The position numbers and the translations under genes were made by a program. The notes below the pieces were generated by a model. The model did no database searches, was not told the origin of the DNA, and saw only the letters and a list, made by a program, of their open reading frames with translations. Shown piece after piece: positions 7,987-13,843 of a stretch of DNA of 16,853 nt (position 1 is the stretch's first letter; every line of letters begins with the position of its first letter). The DNA lies in assembly GCA_036386655.1 (NCBI GenBank), contig DASVVG010000174.1, positions 1 to 16,853 on the forward strand, given 5' to 3'. Source of the stretch: JAHWJX01 sp036386655. GTDB lineage: Bacteria; Pseudomonadota; Alphaproteobacteria; Caulobacterales; Caulobacteraceae.

Positions 7987-9861
7987 ATGCTGAAGAGTGA
8001 AGCGGTGCGGTCAGAGGTGTCCTCCCGTGAGGTCGCGCGGGTCGCGACCAGCCGTCCCACCGACCGTCCGCAGCTGCAACTGGTCCGCAAGGTGGAGGTC
8101 GACCGCAGCCGCGACGCGCTGCTGACCGACTTCGGCAAGAAGACGCTCGAGGACCGCTACCTGCTGGCCGGCGAGAGCTACCAGGACATGTTCGCGCGCG
8201 TCGCCACGGCCTACGCCGACGACGCCGAACACGCCCAGCGCGTCTACGACTACATCTCCCAGCTCTGGTTCATGCCGGCGACGCCGGTGCTGTCGAACGG
8301 CGGCGCCGACCGCGGCCTGCCGATCAGCTGCTTCCTGAACGCGGTGCCCGACAGCCTCGACGGCATCGTCAACGTCTGGAACGAAAACGTGGCGCTGGCC
8401 TCCAACGGCGGCGGCATCGGCACCTACTGGGGCGGCGTCCGCTCGATCGGCGAGAAGGTGAAGGGCGCCGGCCAGACCAGCGGGATCATCCCCTTCATCC
8501 GCGTCATGGACTCGCTGACGCTGGCCATCAGCCAGGGCTCGCTGCGCCGCGGCTCGGCCGCCGTCTACCTCGACGTCCACCACCCGGAGATCGAGGAGTT
8601 CCTCGAGATCCGGAAGCCGTCGGGCGACTTCAACCGCAAGTCCCTGAACCTGCACCACGGCATCTCGATCACCGACGAGTTCATGGAGGCCGTGCGCGAC
8701 GGCGCCCTGTTCGCGCTGCGCTCGCCGAAGGATGACTCGGTCGTCCGCGAGGTCGATGCCCGCTCGCTCTGGCAGAAGATCCTCGAGATCCGCCTGCAGA
8801 CCGGCGAGCCCTACCTGATCTTCTCCGACACGGTGAACCGGGCCATGCCCGCTCACCAGCGCGAGTTGGGCCTGAAGGTGAAGCAGTCCAACCTGTGCTC
8901 GGAGATCATGCTCCACACGGGCAAGGATCACCTCGGCAAGGAGCGGACGGCGGTCTGCTGCCTGTCCTCGGTCAACGCCGAGAAGTTCCTCGAGTGGCGC
9001 GACCACCCGACCTTCGTCGAGGACGTGCTGCGCTTCCTCGACAACGTGCTGCAGGACTTCATCGACCGCGCGCCCAACACGATGGAGCCGGCGGTCTACG
9101 CCGCCATGCGCGAGCGCTCGGTGGGTCTGGGTCTCATGGGCTTCCACTCGTTCCTGCAGAGCCAGAACGTCGCCTTCGAGAGCGCGCTGGCGAAGTCGTG
9201 GAACATGCGGATGTTCAAGCACCTGCGCCGCAAGGCCGACGAGGCGTCCCGCACGCTCGCCGCCGAGCGCGGGCCCTGCCCGGACGCCGCCGAGAAGGGC
9301 GTCATGGAGCGCTTCAGCCACAAGCTGGCGATCGCGCCGACGGCCTCGATCTCGATCATCTGCGGCGGCACGTCGGCGGGCGTCGAGCCGATCCCGGCCA
9401 ACATCTACAGCCACAAGACCCTGTCCGGCACCTTCGCGGTGAAGAACCCCTACCTGGAGCGCCTGCTGGCCGAGAAGGGCAAGGACACGCCGGAGGTCTG
9501 GAGCTCGATCCTGGAGAACGAGGGCTCGGTCATGCACCTCGACTTCCTGACTCAGGACGAGAAGGACACCTTCAAGACCGCCTTCGAGCTGGACCAGCGC
9601 TGGATCGTCGAGCTCGCCGCCGACCGCACGCCGGAGATCTGCCAGGCGCAGTCGCTGAACGTCTTCCTGCCGGGCGATGTCGACAAGTGGGACCTCCACA
9701 TGCTGCACTGGTCGGCGTGGGAGCGGGGCTGCAAGAGCCTCTACTACCTGCGTTCTAAGTCAGTGCAGCGGGCGGCGTTCGCCGGCTCCGAACCAGCCGT
9801 TGCTCGGGAAGTCGAGACGAGCGGCAAGACGGACTACGAGGAGTGCCTCGCCTGCCAGTAG
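7987..9861 (+). CDS. nrdA: class I ribonucleoside-diphosphate reductase, alpha subunit
   Basis: This is the catalytic subunit of ribonucleotide reductase, which makes dNDPs from NDPs with NrdB as radical-generating partner. From the ATG at 7987 it is 624 aa. Active-site residues are visible: Cys115 in ISCFLN and Cys324 in AVCCLSS form the redox pair, Asn302, Cys304 (thiyl radical) and Glu306 lie in SNLCSEI, and Tyr586-Tyr587 in KSLYYL belong to the radical relay. Cys620 and Cys623 in the C-terminal ECLACQ are the shuttle pair. The N-terminal ATP-cone of the E. coli enzyme is absent, and the protein enters the finger/barrel region within about 50 residues. The start at 7987 is preferred because it follows a G-rich site (CAGGGGCG) and leaves both NrdR-like boxes upstream. 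The in-frame ATG at 7930 would add 19 residues and lies inside box 2. nrdB is not adjacent but begins at 16414. Confidence 0.95.
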   Translation: MLKSEAVRSEVSSREVARVATSRPTDRPQLQLVRKVEVDRSRDALLTDFGKKTLEDRYLLAGESYQDMFARVATAYADDAEHAQRVYDYISQLWFMPATPVLSNGGADRGLPISCFLNAVPDSLDGIVNVWNENVALASNGGGIGTYWGGVRSIGEKVKGAGQTSGIIPFIRVMDSLTLAISQGSLRRGSAAVYLDVHHPEIEEFLEIRKPSGDFNRKSLNLHHGISITDEFMEAVRDGALFALRSPKDDSVVREVDARSLWQKILEIRLQTGEPYLIFSDTVNRAMPAHQRELGLKVKQSNLCSEIMLHTGKDHLGKERTAVCCLSSVNAEKFLEWRDHPTFVEDVLRFLDNVLQDFIDRAPNTMEPAVYAAMRERSVGLGLMGFHSFLQSQNVAFESALAKSWNMRMFKHLRRKADEASRTLAAERGPCPDAAEKGVMERFSHKLAIAPTASISIICGGTSAGVEPIPANIYSHKTLSGTFAVKNPYLERLLAEKGKDTPEVWSSILENEGSVMHLDFLTQDEKDTFKTAFELDQRWIVELAADRTPEICQAQSLNVFLPGDVDKWDLHMLHWSAWERGCKSLYYLRSKSVQRAAFAGSEPAVAREVETSGKTDYEECLACQ

Positions 9862-9867
9862 AGCGCG

Positions 9868-9895
9868 TTAACAATCCTTAACGTCTCGGTATAGT
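9868..9895 (+). promoter_or_regulatory. TTAAC pair with -10-like TATAGT (candidate CtrA-type promoter)
   Basis: TTAAC occurs at 9868-9872 and 9878-9882, with another TTAAC at 9914-9918 and TAAC at 9902-9905. TATAGT at 9890-9895 sits 17 bp after the first copy, which would then overlie the -35. CtrA sites in Caulobacter-type bacteria are TTAA-N7-TTAA and often cover the -35. Here the gap is 6, so the match is imperfect. Confidence 0.3.
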
Positions 9896-9918
9896 GCGGC
9901 CTAACAGTCACGCTTAAC

Positions 9919-9943
9919 GGAACCTTATACCGTCCCGCTTGTT
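9919..9943 (+). promoter_or_regulatory. candidate general-stress (EcfG-type) promoter, one mismatch
   Basis: GGAAC (9919-9923) is separated by 16 bp from TGTT (9940-9943). The EcfG consensus is GGAAC-N16/17-CGTT, so one base differs. The start codon of the next gene lies 58 bp downstream. Confidence 0.35.
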
Positions 9944-10001
9944 CTGCTGGCGTGGGACGTGCATGGTCCCGCCCGGGACGGCCTGAGGGGGCTGAGAACG
10001 C

Positions 10002-10937
10002 ATGAAGCTGGTCGCGGCGCTGACCTGTCTGACGACGTGCTGCGCGGCCACCGCCGCTGCGGCGCAGAGCAGCGCTTCCCGCGACCCGCTCGACCCCACC
10101 CTGGCGCTCCAGCAGGCGGTTTTCGCCAAGCCGGCGGAAGGCGCCTCCCTCTCCAGCTTCACCGCGGGCCCGGCCTCGACTTTCGCCGTCCGTGACGTCA
10201 GCGCCGCCCCTTCGGGCGGCGTTTTCGCGACGCCTGCCTACAGCGGCACCCGCCTCGACCAGAACTCGATGCTCGCCACCGACCGCTACGTGCCGGGCGA
10301 AGGCCTGGTCCGCTGGCGCACGGGCGAGACGACGGTCAGCGCCGGCGGCAACGCCGTGGACTCGGTGCGCTTCTCGGTCGGCGGCGTCACGCGCGGCCCG
10401 ATCGGCGTCGACCCGTCGGACGAAGCCTTCGACCTGACCTACACGCGCGGCTGGCTGTCGGCCGTCCGCGGCCGCTTCGACGACGGCACAGGCTTCGACG
10501 TCACGCCCCGGGCGGGCCTCGGGGTCTCGAACGCCGGCGGCTCGGCGATTGCGGGCGCCATGATCCGCGTCGGCGACATCGACTTCGAAGACCAGGTGCG
10601 GAGCCGCCTGTCCTCCATGGGCCTGGACGTCGGGGAAGGCTCGGACCGCTTCGGCGACCGCGGCCGCTGGTACCTCTTCGCCGCCGCCGACGGCCGGGCG
10701 GTCGGTTTCAACGTCGCGCGCGGCGAGAACGGCTGGCAGCGCTCGGGCCTCAGCCAGGACGCCGCCGCCATGATCGGCGAGGCGCAGGTCGGCGTGGGCT
10801 GGCGCAAGGGCGCCATGCAGGCCGCCTTCGGCGTCGTTCACCGCGAGATCAAGACCAAGCCCGCCCAAGGCCTGGCCGAGCACCAGGTCGAAGACCAGGC
10901 GGTGGCCTTCACCCTTTCCATCAAGCCCGGGAAATAG
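10002..10937 (+). CDS. exported protein resembling the LpxR / DUF2219 family
   Basis: This predicted exported protein of 311 aa has a signal peptide with cleavage near Ala21 (AAAAQ). The mature part is rich in Gly, Ser and alternating polar/hydrophobic stretches, as in beta-structured envelope proteins. Blocks such as GRWYLFAAADGRAVGFN, IGEAQVGVGWRKG and VHREIK near the C-terminus, with a hydrophobic strand at the end (VAFTLSIK), recall proteins annotated as LpxR-family lipid A-modifying proteins in Caulobacter relatives. LpxR removes the 3'-acyloxyacyl chain from lipid A at the outer membrane. I could not identify its catalytic residues here, so enzymatic activity is not claimed. GAGGGG lies 11 bases before the ATG. 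The gene follows nrdA by 140 bp with its own promoter-like sites, and it converges on the next gene with only 6 bp between. Confidence 0.6.
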   Translation: MKLVAALTCLTTCCAATAAAAQSSASRDPLDPTLALQQAVFAKPAEGASLSSFTAGPASTFAVRDVSAAPSGGVFATPAYSGTRLDQNSMLATDRYVPGEGLVRWRTGETTVSAGGNAVDSVRFSVGGVTRGPIGVDPSDEAFDLTYTRGWLSAVRGRFDDGTGFDVTPRAGLGVSNAGGSAIAGAMIRVGDIDFEDQVRSRLSSMGLDVGEGSDRFGDRGRWYLFAAADGRAVGFNVARGENGWQRSGLSQDAAAMIGEAQVGVGWRKGAMQAAFGVVHREIKTKPAQGLAEHQVEDQAVAFTLSIKPGK

Positions 10938-10943
10938 GCGCCC

Positions 10944-11360
10944 CTACTGCGGCGCCGTTCCAGTTCCCGTCGTCGGCGCCGTCGCGCCGGCCGCCGGGGC
11001 CGTGGTCGCGCCGGTCGTCGGGTCGGTGACCGCGCCCGAGGGCGCGACCGACGTGGTCGCTCCCACGCCCGTCGCCGCCGTCCGTCCGGAGACGCCGCCC
11101 GAGCTGTCCTCGTTGTAGACGCCGGGCGTGCCGGGACCGCCGGTGTCGGTGCCGGTGGCGTCCAGCGCCGCCGTGCCGGTTGCGGTCATGGCTCCCGTGT
11201 TCGGGTCCAGCGCCACGGCCTCGGGCGTGAGATTGTCGTCGCGGCCGGCGCGGCTCATCAGCCAGACCACCAGCGCCACCACCAGCAACGCCAGCAGCGC
11301 GGCGATCCACCAGGTCTTGCGGCTCGGCGGGGCTCCGCCGCCATGGCTCTGCTGCGTCAT
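10944..11360 (-). CDS. small single-pass membrane protein with Ala/Thr/Gly/Pro-rich tail
   Basis: This unrecognised protein of 138 aa has a short polar N-terminus with basic Arg14-Lys15. One transmembrane helix follows at about 17-35 (WWIAALLALLVVALVVWLM). The remaining 100 residues are low-complexity tail made mostly of Ala, Thr, Gly, Pro, Ser and Asp, with repeated TGT, TTG and APA words. The topology is probably N-in with the tail in the periplasm. A ribosome site GAGGAA precedes the ATG, and an EcfG-like promoter lies at 11394-11418, giving a leader of about 25 bases. The hydrophobic segment and good start make it a real gene. The tail suggests a spacer or wall-facing stalk, with no function assignable. 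Confidence 0.72.
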   Translation of the reverse strand: MTQQSHGGGAPPSRKTWWIAALLALLVVALVVWLMSRAGRDDNLTPEAVALDPNTGAMTATGTAALDATGTDTGGPGTPGVYNEDSSGGVSGRTAATGVGATTSVAPSGAVTDPTTGATTAPAAGATAPTTGTGTAPQ

Positions 11361-11393
11361 GAGAAGTTCCTCGCGAGATGCTGTCGCGGAGGA

Positions 11394-11418
11394 AACTACA
11401 CGGCCGCCGGAGCGTTCC
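11394..11418 (-). promoter_or_regulatory. candidate EcfG-type promoter of the small membrane protein, one mismatch
   Basis: Read on the minus strand, GGAAC (11418-11414) is followed after 16 bp by AGTT (11397-11394), one base off the consensus CGTT. Transcription would begin some 25 bases before the ATG, which is a natural leader length. Confidence 0.42.
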
Positions 11419-11475
11419 GAGGACGGGCCGAGAGCGTTAACACATTGGTCAGCGAATCAGCCCAGACGTGACAAA

Positions 11476-11504
11476 GGCGGCGGTGTCGTGAAGACGCCGC
11501 CGCC
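11476..11504 (-). terminator. 12-bp GC hairpin, possible minus-strand terminator
   Basis: GGCGGCGGTGTC (11476-11487) pairs with GACGCCGCCGCC (11493-11504), with one G-T wobble and a 5-base loop. On the minus strand the stem is followed by TTTGTC, so it may stop transcripts coming through the repeat array or from the amidohydrolase before they reach the small membrane protein gene. The T-run is short. Confidence 0.45.
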
Positions 11505-11729
11505 TCGTCAAGTGGTCCGAAGTTGGTGTGGCGACGAGCCCTGGCCGGACAGTCGTCCATCAACCTTTCCCGCTTGCATTGAACCCGGACCGCGGCGTGA
11601 GCCGCCCTCCGTGTTCCGCATCCCGGATCCGAAGACCTGAGCTGCGTTCCCGCCGAACGGATACCGCCGTTCACGGGCTCACCGGCCGCCGTTCCGCAGT
11701 TTGACCCGCTTCCCGGCGAAGGACCGTGC

Positions 11730-12255
11730 GCGCCTTGCGACGCTCCCGATCCCTTGCCGTCCACGCCCGAGGGCGCCTCCGGCCCCGTCGTGCGCGCCTT
11801 GCGGCGCTCCCGACGGTTTCCGTCCACGGCCGAAGCCGCTTCCGGAGCCGCCCGCTGCGCGTCGCCGCGCTGCGTGCGGTTCTCCCTTGCGCGACCGAGG
11901 CCGCCTGGGGGAGCCGCCCGTCCGCGCCTTGCGGCGCTTCCGAACGGTTTCCGTCCGCGCCCGAGGGCGCTTCCGGAGCCGACTGCCCAGACCTTGCGGC
12001 CCGGCGGGTCGGTTTCCCAGCCGCGCCCGTGAAGGCGCTTCGGGGGCCGTCCGTCCGCGCCTTGCGGCGCTTCCGAACGGTTTCCATTCGCGCCCGAGGG
12101 CGCTTCCGGAGCCGACTGCCCAGACCTTGCGGCCCGGCGGATCGGTTTCCCAGCCGCGCCTTGCGGCGCTTCTGGATCCGCCCCTTCGGCGCCGAGGCGC
12201 TTTCCGGAGCGGGCGTCCCGCTGCGCCTTGCGGCGCTTCGGGACTGTCGCCGGTC
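11730..12255. repeat. tandem array of about 16 hairpin units of about 33 bp
   Basis: Units start at 11730, 11763, 11794, 11826, 11857, 11891, 11924, 11957, 11990, 12023, 12057, 12090, 12123, 12156, 12189 and 12223. Most open with a palindromic 14-mer, 5-bp GCGCC/GGCGC arms around a 4-base loop, followed by TTCC and a variable tail that often contains CGG or GGAGCCG. The 14-mer GCGCCTTGCGGCGC recurs exactly at 11794, 11924, 12057, 12156 and 12223. The CGAG-loop form GCGCCCGAGGGCGC recurs exactly at 11957 and 12090. Units are most regular (33 or 34 bp) from 11857 to 12255 and more decayed to the left. Unit lengths of 31, 32 and 34 break any reading frame, so the array is best read as non-coding. 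I do not recognise it as a named repeat family. Confidence 0.85.
11919..12160. repeat. 133-bp higher-order duplication inside the array
   Basis: The 109-bp segments 11919-12027 and 12052-12160 differ at only three positions by eye and have no gaps. Their offset is 133 bp, which equals four basic units (33+33+33+34). The unit at 12023-12056, completing the first copy, is a diverged form with a 6-base loop. This points to a recent block duplication or unequal crossover. Confidence 0.88.
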
Positions 12256-12407
12256 TCCCGCTGACCACCGCGCCTCCGAAGAGAACGAGGCCGCCGCGAG
12301 GCGACTTGGAGGCGTCGGTTCCGATCCGGGTTTACCGGACCGGGAGGGTTCCTCGACCGAGAGGTCCGCCCGCCGCCGTCTGAACAGAGGGAAACCCGCC
12401 CCCGAAC

Positions 12408-12460
12408 CTGAGTCGAGTCCCAGACTCAGTTGTCCACAGAACGGCGCCCAGAAACGATTC
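12408..12460. promoter_or_regulatory. cluster of four GANTC sites with a dyad and a DnaA-box-like 9-mer
   Basis: GANTC occurs at 12410-12414, 12415-12419, 12423-12427 and 12456-12460. The first three lie inside a 7-bp inverted repeat (CTGAGTC at 12408-12414 with GACTCAG at 12423-12429). TTGTCCACA at 12430-12438 differs by one base from the DnaA box TTATCCACA. GANTC is the CcrM methylation site in alphaproteobacteria. The cluster is 21 bp beyond the amidohydrolase stop. Its function is unknown. Confidence 0.4.
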
Positions 12461-12480
12461 GGATCTGTGTGCAACCTTCG

Positions 12481-13761
12481 TCAGCGGGCGTCCTTCACGA
12501 CCACCCCGCTCTTGATGACGACGGGCGTCGTCTCGAGCGCCCGAACGTCGGCCAACGGGTCGCCGCGCACGGCGATGAGGTCGCCCCACCGCCCCGCTTC
12601 GATCACGCCCACGTCCCGGCCGTGCGAGCCCAGCGCCTCCGCCGCGTTGACCGTCGCCGTCTGGATCGCCTGCAGCGGCGTCATGCCGTAGCGCACCATG
12701 ACCGCGAACTGCTTCGCGTTGTCGCCGTGCGGGTAGACGGCGGCGTCTGTGGCGAAGACGTGCTTCACGCCCGCGCGGTGCGCTTTGGCGAAGCCCTGCC
12801 GCTGCGTCTCGGCGATGTCCCGGTCCTTGCGCAGGTTGTCCTCGAGCACGCCGTTCTTCTTCCCCTCCGCCTGCGTGTAGTCGGTGTTGTAGATGTCCAT
12901 CGCCAGCCAGGCGCCGTGCCGCTTGGCGAGCTGGATTCCCTCGTCGTCGATGAGCGAGGCGTGCTCGATGGTGTCGACCCCCGCGCGAATGGCGTCCTTG
13001 ATGCCCGTGGCGCCGTGGGCGTGGGCGGCCACCTTCAGCCCCTGCATGTGCGCCTCGGCCACGACCGCCTTCATCTCGTCGAGGCTCAGCTGCTGGGCCC
13101 CCGGCTCGGTGTTGCGCGAGAAGACGCCGCCCGTGGCGCAGATCTTGATCACCTGCGCGCCGTACTTGCGCACCTCGCGCACGCTGCGCCGCGCGTCGTC
13201 CGCGGAGTCGATGTTGTAGGGCGCCCGCTGCTGCATCGAGGGCGGGAAGTAGGTGCTGTCGCAGTGGCCGCCGGTCGAGCCGAAGCTGTAGCCGGCGCTG
13301 ACGACGCGGGGGCCGACGACGTGGCCCTCCTCGATGGCCTGCCGCAGTCCGACGTCGTTCCAGTGCTCGGAGCCCACGTTGCGCACGGTCGTGAACCCCG
13401 CGTCGAGCGTACGCCGCGCGTGCGTCACCGCGATCGCGGACCAGAAGCGGTCGCTGAACTGCAGCCCGGTGTACCCGCCGTAGAGCGGCGAGCCGTCCAG
13501 GTGCACGTGCATGTCGATCAGCCCCGGAAGCAGCGTCATGCCCGGAAGGTCGACGCGGCGGTCGAGCGGCATGGCCGGGATCGCCCGCCGCTCGTCGCCG
13601 ACGGTCACGATCCGGCCGTCCCGGATGACGATCCAGGGACGGTTCACCACCCGCCCGGACTCCACGTCGATCATGCGGTCGGCGGTGACCATCACCGTGT
13701 CCGCCTGCGCCGCGGATGCGAGGGCGGCAGCGGCGGCGGCGGCGAGGAGGGCGGTGCGCAT
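12481..13761 (-). CDS. secreted metal-dependent amidohydrolase (Xaa-Pro/Xaa-Arg dipeptidase-like)
   Basis: This zinc hydrolase of 426 aa belongs to the amidohydrolase superfamily and is exported. Residues 1-20 form a signal peptide ending AQA. Metal ligands are visible in order: HVH (His85, His87), Lys206 in VIKICATGG (the lysine that becomes carboxylated and bridges two metals), His247 in AAHAHG, His267 in IEHAS and Asp339 in ATDAA. The N- and C-terminal parts form the small beta-sandwich (PWIVIRDGRI, GRWGDLIAVRGDP). This pattern matches the periplasmic Xaa-Pro/Xaa-Arg/Lys dipeptidase branch, including studied Caulobacter proteins, and also imidazolonepropionase-like enzymes, so the substrate is inferred. 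A GGAGC ribosome site precedes the ATG. It is divergent from the KgtP-like permease. Peptide cleavage in the periplasm would fit the M13 peptidase and PutA as a route to amino acids, but no operon links them. Confidence 0.9.
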   Translation of the reverse strand: MRTALLAAAAAAALASAAQADTVMVTADRMIDVESGRVVNRPWIVIRDGRIVTVGDERRAIPAMPLDRRVDLPGMTLLPGLIDMHVHLDGSPLYGGYTGLQFSDRFWSAIAVTHARRTLDAGFTTVRNVGSEHWNDVGLRQAIEEGHVVGPRVVSAGYSFGSTGGHCDSTYFPPSMQQRAPYNIDSADDARRSVREVRKYGAQVIKICATGGVFSRNTEPGAQQLSLDEMKAVVAEAHMQGLKVAAHAHGATGIKDAIRAGVDTIEHASLIDDEGIQLAKRHGAWLAMDIYNTDYTQAEGKKNGVLEDNLRKDRDIAETQRQGFAKAHRAGVKHVFATDAAVYPHGDNAKQFAVMVRYGMTPLQAIQTATVNAAEALGSHGRDVGVIEAGRWGDLIAVRGDPLADVRALETTPVVIKSGVVVKDAR

Positions 13762-13843
13762 GAAAGCTCCGGAAGGCTGCGCCGGGAGCTAGCGCCACGC
13801 TCGGGAGCCATGCAAGGTCCGCCCCGCTTCTCATGAGGGACGA

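Larger units (their letters stand above)
11361..12480. other. 1.1-kb gene-free region holding a tandem repeat array
   Basis: No recognisable gene lies between the start of the small membrane protein and the end of the amidohydrolase. From left to right it holds an EcfG-like promoter (11394-11418), a 12-bp hairpin (11476-11504), about 225 bp with nothing I recognise (11505-11729), the 33-bp repeat array (11730-12255), and an AT-richer tail with clustered GANTC sites (12408-12460). Long reading frames cross the array on both strands only because its repeat unit lacks stop codons. Confidence 0.75.

Noticed and set aside
8011..9708. Long minus-strand reading frame inside nrdA
   Set aside because: It is a shadow frame of a strongly conserved gene. 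The translation is low-complexity Val/Leu/Arg/Asp without any recognisable domain.
10937..10956. Small inverted repeat GGCGCC...GGCGCC between the convergent LpxR-like and small membrane protein genes as a terminator
   Set aside because: It is only 6 bp with a self-complementary arm, has no T-run, and lies partly in coding sequence.
11730..12255. CRISPR array
   Set aside because: The repeats are contiguous and hairpin-based with no unique spacers of constant length between identical repeats, and no cas gene is present.
11396..12474. Two long minus-strand reading frames across the repeat region with 11-residue repeats
   Set aside because: A 33-bp unit without stop codons keeps several frames open on both strands. 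Unit lengths of 31, 32 and 34 switch the frame, and no frame has a family match, a good start or consistent repeats.
11701..12691. Plus-strand Arg/Pro-rich reading frames over the same array
   Set aside because: They have the same cause as the minus-strand frames, and one runs antisense into the amidohydrolase gene.
13765..13790. Imperfect inverted repeat covering the amidohydrolase ribosome site
   Set aside because: The stem needs a bulge and the arms are simple GC-rich ribosome-site-like sequence, so it is too weak to claim as regulatory.
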